Below are positions 10,769 to 18,091 of a stretch of 64,000 nt of DNA, piece after piece (the first letter of the stretch is position 1; every line of letters begins with the position of its first letter). This DNA is from Collinsella sp. TM09-10AT. GTDB lineage: Bacteria > Actinomycetota > Coriobacteriia > Coriobacteriales > Coriobacteriaceae. Below the pieces are notes generated by a model. That model was not told the DNA's origin. It did no database searches and was given only the letters and a program-made list of their open reading frames with translations. The translations under genes were made by a program, and so were the position numbers. The DNA lies in NCBI RefSeq assembly GCF_003436275.1, contig NZ_QSOP01000009.1, positions 1 through 64,000 of the forward strand. The letters run 5' to 3'.

Positions 10769-12010
10769 CTATATTGAAAATAGAACTTGCTTAATTTTAT
10801 CCAAACAAACCAATCTCGAGAAATGCTCACGATAATAATTGAAGCCATTGGATCCCAACGCTTCAATGGCGTCTTTATTCATTGAAGCAATTTTCACCAT
10901 GTTGCTAGCAAGTGCGCTAGCATCTGAGGGATTGGAGACGAATCCGCACCTAGCAGAACGAACCGCATTGGCGCCTTCGCCGCGCATTACAGCAAGTATT
11001 GGTTTCGAAGACGCCATGCAACTTGAAATTTTCGCCGGAATAGTAAGCTCTAACTCAGGATTGTCAGCAAATGGTGCAATCATTGCCGTTGCAATATCTG
11101 AATACGTGGGCACAACTTCAGGATCTACGCGCCCTATAAACAAAATGGACTCGCTTAGTCCCTTATTTGCAACGGTCTTCTGCAATTCCGCTCTGGACAT
11201 GCCATCGCCAAGAATTAGCAGCTTCATCTCAACAGAACTATTTTTGATTGCATACGAGAATGCCTCAACAACTGTGTCAAGACCCTGTGCGGGAGTTATT
11301 GATCCGGCAAAAAGGAAAACGCACTGACTTCCAAATTGCGATCTCAGCTCCTGTGAAATACTCTTTTGTTCGTAAACCTCCTCACAGTGCTGAGGTATTA
11401 CACTTATCGAAACATCCGGATTCAAAGGTTTAATCCTATGAAATAAGTTGTCGGCCAAAGAGTCACTCAAGGCAATCAGCTTATTACAGGCAGCATACTG
11501 CTTGTCGCAAAACGATTTGGCAAAAGCTCTCAGAAAGCTATTTTGGACATTTAAAACGGTGTACAAATTTTCAGGCCAAATATCCAAGACATAGGTGACA
11601 AGAGGACATTTACTTCGCAATGCAGCAAACCTTGCTGGAATTATCATCAAAATAGGACTTGTATTATAGCAAAATACAACGTCGTAATTGTTTTTGAGCC
11701 TTAACGCCTTGAAAGATGCAGTAATCGGCCAGCTAATATAGTTCAGGAAAATGCGGGCCGAAGTATTACCCTTTCGGCGTATTTCACCAGACCGAAAGAC
11801 AGACGCACCATGGTAATCATCGCAACGATGGCCACAATAACCATATCCTTCAGCCCATTCACCTGAAGGATAATTTGGAATACCGCAAAGGACATCAACG
11901 CTTGCACCGTCTTCAATAAAGCCTTCGACGATGTCGTTGACTCGAAAAGTCTCCGGATAAAAATGCTGCGTTACGACAAGTATTTTTTTACCAGCGCATG
12001 AGCTAGTCAT
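10769..12010 (-). CDS. GT4 glycosyltransferase, WbuB-like
   Basis: A 413-residue GT-B fold transferase. ILVVTQHFYPETFRVNDIV at the N-terminus and DVLCGIPNYPSGEW are typical of the WbuB/WcaI group. The C-terminal half has FLFAGSITPAQGLD and the donor-site region PILAVMRGEGANAV. The ATG at 12010 overlaps the capG stop (TAATG), so it is translationally coupled. In the E. coli O26 and related clusters the WbuB gene directly follows fnlC and its product is thought to transfer L-FucNAc. The same order here supports that role, as inference. The first 35 codons of the longer open frame belong to capG in another frame and are excluded. Confidence 0.85.
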   Translation of the reverse strand: MTSSCAGKKILVVTQHFYPETFRVNDIVEGFIEDGASVDVLCGIPNYPSGEWAEGYGYCGHRCDDYHGASVFRSGEIRRKGNTSARIFLNYISWPITASFKALRLKNNYDVVFCYNTSPILMIIPARFAALRSKCPLVTYVLDIWPENLYTVLNVQNSFLRAFAKSFCDKQYAACNKLIALSDSLADNLFHRIKPLNPDVSISVIPQHCEEVYEQKSISQELRSQFGSQCVFLFAGSITPAQGLDTVVEAFSYAIKNSSVEMKLLILGDGMSRAELQKTVANKGLSESILFIGRVDPEVVPTYSDIATAMIAPFADNPELELTIPAKISSCMASSKPILAVMRGEGANAVRSARCGFVSNPSDASALASNMVKIASMNKDAIEALGSNGFNYYREHFSRLVCLDKIKQVLFSI

Positions 12011-13185
12011 TAAATGCTCTTCCTCCACACCATCTTGTCCACGACGCCGGTGTAGCTCTGGATGATCTTGACAACCTTGGTGGACACGGTCTCGTCGGCG
12101 TAGTCGGGAACGGGCGCCTCGGGCAGCGACCCCTCCGCATCGAGCTCGACGGCAGTGTGGACGGCCTGCAGAAGACCCTTCTCGGAGATGCCGGCGAGCG
12201 TGAAGCACGCCTTGTCCAGCGCCTCGGGGCGCTCGGTGGAGGTACGGATGCACACCGCCGGGAACGGGCGGCCGACGCTCGCGAAGAAGCTGGACTCCTC
12301 GGGCAGGGTGCCGGAGTCCGACACCACCGCAAAGGCGTTCATCTGCAGGCAGTTGTAGTCGTGGAAGCCCATGGGCTCGTGCATGCGCACGCGCGGGTCC
12401 AGCTTGAAGCCGGTGGCCTCCAGGCGCTTGCGGGAGCGCGGGTGGCAGGAGTACAGGATCGGCATGTCGTATTTCTCCGCAAGCGCGTTGATGGCGGTGA
12501 ACAGGCTCGCGAAGTTCGCCTCGGTGTCGATGTTCTCCTCGCGGTGGGCGGACAGCAGCATGTAGTGCTTGGGCTCCAGGCCGAGCTCGGTGAGGATGTC
12601 GGAGGTCTTGATCTTATCCAGATTTGCGCGCAGAACCTCCGCCATGGGCGAGCCCGTGACGTAGGTGCGCTCGGGGGCGCAGCCGGTGTCCTTGAGGTAG
12701 CGGCGGGCGTGCTCGGAGTAGGCCAGGTTGACGTCGGAGATCACGTCGACGATGCGGCGGTTGGTCTCCTCGGGCAGGCACTCGTCCTTGCAGCGGTTGC
12801 CCGCCTCCATGTGGAAGATGGGGATGTGGAGCCTCTTGGCCGCGATTGCCGACAGGCAGCTGTTGGTGTCGCCCAGGATCAGCAGCGCGTCGGGCTTCAC
12901 CTCAACCATGAGCTTATAGCTCGCGGCGATGATGTTGCCCACGGTCTCGCCCAAGTCGGCGCCCACGGCGTCCAGGTAGACGTCGGGGTCTTCCAACGAC
13001 AAGTCGCGGAAGAAGATGCCGTTGAGCGTGTAGTCGTAGTTCTGCCCGGTGTGCGCCAGCAGGCAGTCGAAGTGGCGGCGGCACTTCTTGATGACCTCGG
13101 ACAGGCGGATGACCTCGGGGCGGGTGCCCACGATGATCAACAGCTTTAGGCGGCCGTCGTTATTAAAAGAAATATTGGAAGTCAT
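12010..13185 (-). CDS. capG: UDP-N-acetylglucosamine 2-epimerase family, UDP-FucNAc pathway
   Basis: A 391-residue enzyme of the non-hydrolysing UDP-GlcNAc 2-epimerase family. IVGTRPEVIRLSEVIKK is at the N-terminus, LSAHREENID near residue 210, and DSGTLPEESSFF carries the nucleotide-binding residues. With capE and capF in the same operon it should carry out the last 2-epimerisation, giving UDP-N-acetyl-L-fucosamine (FnlC/WbjD/CapG). It is GC-rich, as are capE and capF, whereas the transferase genes between them are AT-rich. That mosaic pattern suggests that specificity genes were swapped around a conserved precursor set. Confidence 0.9.
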   Translation of the reverse strand: MTSNISFNNDGRLKLLIIVGTRPEVIRLSEVIKKCRRHFDCLLAHTGQNYDYTLNGIFFRDLSLEDPDVYLDAVGADLGETVGNIIAASYKLMVEVKPDALLILGDTNSCLSAIAAKRLHIPIFHMEAGNRCKDECLPEETNRRIVDVISDVNLAYSEHARRYLKDTGCAPERTYVTGSPMAEVLRANLDKIKTSDILTELGLEPKHYMLLSAHREENIDTEANFASLFTAINALAEKYDMPILYSCHPRSRKRLEATGFKLDPRVRMHEPMGFHDYNCLQMNAFAVVSDSGTLPEESSFFASVGRPFPAVCIRTSTERPEALDKACFTLAGISEKGLLQAVHTAVELDAEGSLPEAPVPDYADETVSTKVVKIIQSYTGVVDKMVWRKSI

Positions 13186-13206
13186 AGTTTTCCCTAAAAG
13201 CCGAGT

Positions 13207-14325
13207 CTAGTATTTAGCCAACAATAATGAGGCGGACAACACGTCACCACATTCAACAAGTTTTGAATCGTCCCTATGCAAGGTCTCGGAGCATCCACCG
13301 ACATCGTAACAAACGACCGGAACCCCACAAGCCTCAGCCTCAAGATTGACCGTAGGATAATTATCTTCGTATGTTGGATTGAATAAAACGGAGGCAGAAC
13401 TATATAGTGAGGCCAACTCTATCTGAGAGTCGGTTCGCGGAATACCAACCACCCCCGGAGGTAGTTGCCTCATCTGCTTAGCACTCAGTCCAACCAAAAC
13501 AATAGAATACTCGGACTTGTCAAGCTTATCCGCAAGGGCAAAAAAGTCTGAAAGACCCTTACGCTTGGACCATGGAGAGGCAACCCCTAAAATAATTTTC
13601 CTCGAATCAAGGCCGTATTTCTCCTTAACGCTAAAAACCTCACTATTGGATCGTGGCTTAAAAACGTTGAGATCAATCGTATTGTGTACAACCTCAATCG
13701 GATACTTTGATAAATAGCTACAAGCGACCAGTCCAGCCAGCCATTTAGAAGGGGTAATGATAGTCATTCGATTGGAAGGCAGCGAAGTGAAAATCGAACG
13801 TTTGGCCTCGTAGCTCCATTTACATGATGCAGAATTAATAGTTGGAGGATATCCCATAAGTTGAGGGCACCTCTTGGCGCCACATCCAGTTTTCCATTGA
13901 TTGCAGCAAGAATAGGTGAAATAAGGGCAATGGCCGGTAAAAGCCCAGCAGTCGTGCAAAGTCCATACAACACGACAATCAGATCTAATCAACCATTTAA
14001 ACAGTTTATCAATATTCAAATAGTAACCATGGAGGTTGTGCAAGTGAACCACGTCAGGACCGAACTCATCAAGACGATGAATCAACGCGTCGGTTTGCCT
14101 CACCGAATGAAAGCCCGCCTTACCGTCAAGGAGAGTAAGACCAACGTCAAGTATAAAATTAGCCGGTGACCCAAAACAGTATTCACTGACACTGCTCGCA
14201 GGCCTTCTTCTGCCCCAGCAAGCAAGCGATTCGTGTCCCTGATCAATAAGAGCAAGATGCTCCTTCATCATAATGCGCCCAGTGGATCCATTTGGAACGC
14301 TATTAATATGAGCGTATCTGGTCAA
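13207..14325 (-). CDS. GT4 glycosyltransferase
   Basis: A 372-residue GT-B transferase. It opens with YAHINSVPNGSTGRI, a common start for GT4 proteins of this type, and has VVHLHNLHGYYLN, WTLHDCWAFTGHC and a C-terminal donor site NPTYEDNYPTVNLEAEACG (the EX7E region). A TTG at 14325 is chosen as start because the conserved N-terminus begins there, 5 bp after the capF stop; the longer open frame overlaps capF and is a shadow. A cysteine-rich stretch (CPYFTYSCCNQWKTGCGAKRC) occurs near residue 145 and is seen in related GTs. The acceptor and sugar are not predictable. Confidence 0.82.
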   Translation of the reverse strand: MTRYAHINSVPNGSTGRIMMKEHLALIDQGHESLACWGRRRPASSVSEYCFGSPANFILDVGLTLLDGKAGFHSVRQTDALIHRLDEFGPDVVHLHNLHGYYLNIDKLFKWLIRSDCRVVWTLHDCWAFTGHCPYFTYSCCNQWKTGCGAKRCPQLMGYPPTINSASCKWSYEAKRSIFTSLPSNRMTIITPSKWLAGLVACSYLSKYPIEVVHNTIDLNVFKPRSNSEVFSVKEKYGLDSRKIILGVASPWSKRKGLSDFFALADKLDKSEYSIVLVGLSAKQMRQLPPGVVGIPRTDSQIELASLYSSASVLFNPTYEDNYPTVNLEAEACGVPVVCYDVGGCSETLHRDDSKLVECGDVLSASLLLAKY

Positions 14326-14330
14326 AACCT

Positions 14331-15548
14331 CTAGACTTCCTCGTAGTAAGTGTCGGGGTCCTCGGGGTCGAAGGGCTCGTTGGCCCACATGACCGTCACG
14401 AGGTCCTCGGTGCCGGACAGGTTGGTGATGGAGTGCGTGTAGCCGGGGACCATCTCCACGGCGCGCATGTCCGAACCCGAGACGATGTACTCGTCGACGG
14501 GGAACGGGTTGCCGCCGGCATCCTCGCCCACCTTCCTCAGCTTGATGGAGGCGGTGCCGGAGACCACCAGGAACCTCTCCCACTTGCTCATGTGCCAGTG
14601 GTTGCCCTTGGTGATGCCGGGCTTCGAGACGTTGATCGAGACCTGGCCGCGCTCCGGCGTGCGCAGGAACTCGGTGAACGAGCCTCGTTCATCCATGTTG
14701 GGCTTAAGGCCGTAGGCGAAGCGGCCCGGCTCGTAGTAGGAAAGGAACGTGCTCCAGAGTTTCTTGGAGAAGGAGCCCTCGGAAAGGTCCGGCACCGAAA
14801 GCGTCTCGCGGCTGTCGCGGAAGCTGCCCAGCAGGTAGACGATCTCGCCCAGGGTCCTCACGTCGGTTTCCGGGACGTAGCAGAACCCGTCGCCCTCGAC
14901 GCGCTCCAGCCCCTCGTAGCCGCAGCGATGCTCGTTTCCGAGCAGGGCGCCCAGCATCTCGTCCACCAGGTCGTCGATGTAGAGGAGCTCGAGCTCGACA
15001 TTGGGGTCGTTCACGGTGTAGGGGCGGCCGTTGGCGATGGCGTCGCAGAAGGTCGCGACGGCGGAGTTGTAGCGCGGGCGGCACCACTTGCCGTAGAGGT
15101 TGGGGAAGCGGTAGATGAGCACCGGGGCGCCGGTGCGCTCACCATACTCCCGGAACAGGCCCTCCCCAGCGAGCTTCGACTCACCGTAGGCCGATCCCTC
15201 GAAGCGGCCCGACAGGCTCGCCTGCGCGGAGCTGGAGAGCATGACGGGGCACGTGTTCCCGTGGCGCTCCAGGGTATCGAGCAGCGTGGAGGCGAAGCCG
15301 AAGTTGCCCTCCATGAACTCGGACTGGTCCTCGGGGCGGTTGACGCCGGCCAGGTTGAAGACGAAGTCGGCGCGGGAACAGAAGTCGTCAAGCTCGTCGG
15401 CGGTGGAGTCGATGTCGCACTCCATGACCTCGAGGGGCAACAGGGCCTGGTATTTCGCGCGGCGGTCCTTGCCGTCCCTTATGTTCTTCAGCGCGCAGCA
15501 GAGGTTCCTCCCCACGAAGCCCCTCGCGCCGGTGACGAGGACGCGCAC
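14331..15548 (-). CDS. capF: UDP-2-acetamido-2,6-dideoxy-hexulose reductase (CapF/FnlB)
   Basis: A 405-residue two-domain enzyme. The N-terminal short-chain dehydrogenase has VLVTGARGFVGRNL at residues 3-16 and an active-site-like SAYGESKLAGE. The C-terminal half is a cupin (GNHWHMSKWERFLVVSG), which in CapF binds zinc and epimerises before the reductase acts. This is the middle step from UDP-GlcNAc to UDP-L-FucNAc. The GTG at 15548 is chosen because the Rossmann strand begins there and it abuts the capE stop by one base; the longer open frame runs into capE. The length is close to the family's usual 370-400 residues. Confidence 0.92.
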   Translation of the reverse strand: MRVLVTGARGFVGRNLCCALKNIRDGKDRRAKYQALLPLEVMECDIDSTADELDDFCSRADFVFNLAGVNRPEDQSEFMEGNFGFASTLLDTLERHGNTCPVMLSSSAQASLSGRFEGSAYGESKLAGEGLFREYGERTGAPVLIYRFPNLYGKWCRPRYNSAVATFCDAIANGRPYTVNDPNVELELLYIDDLVDEMLGALLGNEHRCGYEGLERVEGDGFCYVPETDVRTLGEIVYLLGSFRDSRETLSVPDLSEGSFSKKLWSTFLSYYEPGRFAYGLKPNMDERGSFTEFLRTPERGQVSINVSKPGITKGNHWHMSKWERFLVVSGTASIKLRKVGEDAGGNPFPVDEYIVSGSDMRAVEMVPGYTHSITNLSGTEDLVTVMWANEPFDPEDPDTYYEEV

Positions 15549-15549
15549 C

Positions 15550-16605
15550 CTACTGCACCGCCTCGTGCTCGCGGCCCTCCAGGGCAAGCTGCACGTACTC
15601 GGCGGTCTTGATCTTGGCGATGGTGCCCTCCACGTCGAGCCTCTCGGTGTTGTGGGAGGTGTAGGACTCGTCGGCCTGGGTCTCCACCTCGCCGTCCACG
15701 ACGAACTTGTCGTAGTTCAGGTCGCGCGAGTCGCATGCCACGCGGTAGTAGCCGCCCATGTCCTCGGCGCGCAGGCGCTCCTCGCGGGTCATGAGGGTCT
15801 CGAAGAGCTTCTCGCCGTGGCGGGTGCCGATCACCTGGGTGCCCGTGCGCCCGAAGACCTCCTGGACGGCCTCGGCGAGGTCGCCGATGGTCGACGCCGG
15901 CGCCTTCTGGATGAACAGGTCGCCGGGGTTGGCGTGCTCGAAGGCGAACTGCACCAGGTCGACCGCCTCGTCCAGGTTCATGAGGAAGCGGGTCATGTTG
16001 GGGTCGGTGACCGTGAGCGGCTCGCCCTTGCGGATGCGGTCGATGAACAGCGGGATGACCGAGCCGCGCGAGCACATGACGTTGCCGTAGCGGGTGCAGC
16101 AGATGGTGGTGCGGCCGGCGCCGTTGCGGGCGTTGGCGTAGATGATGGACTCCATCATGGCCTTGGACTTGCCCATGGCGTTGATGGGGTATGCCGCCTT
16201 GTCGGTGGACAGGCACACGACGCGGTCCACGCCCTCGTCGATGGCGGCGTGGAGCACGTTGTCCGTGCCGATGACGTTGGTGCGCACGGCCTCCATGGGG
16301 AAGAACTCGCAGGAGGGCACCTGCTTGAGGGCGGCGGCGTGGAAGATGTAGTCCACGCCGTGCATGGCGTCGCGCACGCTCTGGGCGTTGCGGACGTCGC
16401 CGATGAAGAAGCGCACCTTGGAGGCGAGCTCCGGGGACTTCTCCTGCAGGCGGTGGCGCATGTCGTCCTGCTTCTTCTCGTCGCGCGAGAAGATGCGGAT
16501 CTCGGCCAGGTCGGTGTTCATGAAGTGCTTGAGCACGGTGTTGCCGAACGAGCCGGTGCCGCCCGTGATCATCAGGGTCTTGTCCTTGAATACGCTATCG
16601 CACAT
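15550..16605 (-). CDS. capE: UDP-GlcNAc 4,6-dehydratase/5-epimerase (CapE/FnlA)
   Basis: A 351-residue dehydratase that starts UDP-N-acetyl-L-fucosamine synthesis. The NADP-binding TGGTGSFGN is near residue 14. The catalytic region NAMGKSKAMME has the MxxxK triad that replaces YxxxK in the FlaA1/CapE group. The ATG at 16605 follows GGAG with 6-base spacing; a TTG at 16617 is in frame but less likely. It is followed by capF with a 1-bp gap. A 248-bp AT-rich leader separates it from the flippase gene, which could hold an internal promoter. Confidence 0.92.
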   Translation of the reverse strand: MCDSVFKDKTLMITGGTGSFGNTVLKHFMNTDLAEIRIFSRDEKKQDDMRHRLQEKSPELASKVRFFIGDVRNAQSVRDAMHGVDYIFHAAALKQVPSCEFFPMEAVRTNVIGTDNVLHAAIDEGVDRVVCLSTDKAAYPINAMGKSKAMMESIIYANARNGAGRTTICCTRYGNVMCSRGSVIPLFIDRIRKGEPLTVTDPNMTRFLMNLDEAVDLVQFAFEHANPGDLFIQKAPASTIGDLAEAVQEVFGRTGTQVIGTRHGEKLFETLMTREERLRAEDMGGYYRVACDSRDLNYDKFVVDGEVETQADESYTSHNTERLDVEGTIAKIKTAEYVQLALEGREHEAVQ

Positions 16606-16853
16606 TTCAAGCTCCAATTAAATAAACTAAAGGTGAATGAATCTTAAAAACCTTAGTCGATGCTTAACCTACTAATACGTTTCTTATCCTAAACGAAAAG
16701 ACGACTGCTGCACATAAATTAGAATTAAAAAGCTTTTATACCTGCGCTAAAACTGATAACTCCCCCAATTAGCGTTGAAGAAGTCATTACGGGTGGATAT
16801 ATAGTCTCAGCCAAACACTTTTGTATCTAAGTATTTAACAAATCTCTGATGCA

Positions 16854-18056
16854 CTATTTCCGAATAATGCAAGGAAGCATCGCGACACATCCGACAAGAT
16901 AAGCAAGCGAAATTGCGGCACTCGTTCCGTTAGGTCCAAATAGCCGAATCAATAAGCTAGAAAGGGGGACGGCAACGATTAAAGCAACTAAATTACCAAC
17001 AAGATTACCAGCCATCTTTCTCTTAACAATCGTCAGGTCGGAAAAGAAGCCGATAAACGCCGTAAGCAGCGAGCTAATAACCGCACCGTATAGCAAAAAA
17101 GAGTACTGATGAATTTGGTCACCAAAAATTAGTCCCAACAAGTAGTCGCCGCAGATAAAACAAGCTAACAGAATAACAATGGACAAAACTAGAGCACCAA
17201 GAACGACCTTCATCAACATAGCATTAAATGTTTTATTATCCCCCGACTCACTAGCGCTCGCAAAAACGCCGAGCAAAGGGGCATAGGCATTAGCAGCACC
17301 CGCCTGAACGATTGCCGCAGGAGAACACACCGAGGAATAAACACCCAACATTGAGGCACCCAGTACGGTAGCAAGTTCTTGACGCGAAACGGATGTAACC
17401 GCAGCACAACAAAAAACCCCAACCGTAGCGGGAAGACACTTATAAAACAGTTCAGACATCGCCTTGAACCTGAAAGAAGGAACGATCGTGTCGAAATTAG
17501 AAGCCCAACGTGCATCAACAATCATCACGGGGAGAGACACCGCGATCATCAGAACAATACTCAATACAAGAGAATGTGAGATAAACATTCCGGCGCAAAA
17601 CACCAGAAGAGACAAAATACCTCTCAGTAGCATCGACATGCCACAATAAAACATATTTCCCGCTTTTTGATCAATGCCATGGAACACATCAACCATAACT
17701 TCAATTGACTTATATATGCAATAGAGGTACACGGGGAGAAGGGAAGACTGCTGACAGGTAAAGAATGCATAAGGTAATACGAAAACAAATCCCAACACTA
17801 TTGTGCTTAAACGAAAACCAATGTATTCCCCTGAAGAATACTCACATGAAAGATCGGATACTTGAAAGGATCGAATCTTATATAAACCGATCGGAACAAA
17901 TAGATTGCTGATTGTCATTGCCAAAGATAAATCACCAGCATAGGTAAAATCCGACGATAGTCGAACTACAGCAACTGTCGTTAACCACTGGCAAGCAAGG
18001 TATGCAATAGAGCCAACGGTATTCCATGTAATGTTTTTCTTTAAATTATCAGTCAA
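16854..18056 (-). CDS. Polysaccharide flippase, Wzx/MATE-like
   Basis: A 400-residue membrane protein with about 11-12 hydrophobic helices spread over its length, starting LKKNITWNTVGSIAYLACQW, the usual opening of Wzx-type O-antigen and capsule flippases. It would move lipid-linked repeat units across the membrane. The late helices contain FFSDLTIVKRKMAGNLVGN, which resembles MOP-superfamily exporters. It is slightly shorter than the usual 410-480 residues but has no sign of truncation. No Wzy polymerase is recognisable nearby; the large membrane protein at 7466-9649 is a weaker candidate. Confidence 0.82.
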   Translation of the reverse strand: MTDNLKKNITWNTVGSIAYLACQWLTTVAVVRLSSDFTYAGDLSLAMTISNLFVPIGLYKIRSFQVSDLSCEYSSGEYIGFRLSTIVLGFVFVLPYAFFTCQQSSLLPVYLYCIYKSIEVMVDVFHGIDQKAGNMFYCGMSMLLRGILSLLVFCAGMFISHSLVLSIVLMIAVSLPVMIVDARWASNFDTIVPSFRFKAMSELFYKCLPATVGVFCCAAVTSVSRQELATVLGASMLGVYSSVCSPAAIVQAGAANAYAPLLGVFASASESGDNKTFNAMLMKVVLGALVLSIVILLACFICGDYLLGLIFGDQIHQYSFLLYGAVISSLLTAFIGFFSDLTIVKRKMAGNLVGNLVALIVAVPLSSLLIRLFGPNGTSAAISLAYLVGCVAMLPCIIRK

Positions 18057-18091
18057 ATTAACCCAATCGGTTTTAGATTTTATTAAATAGC

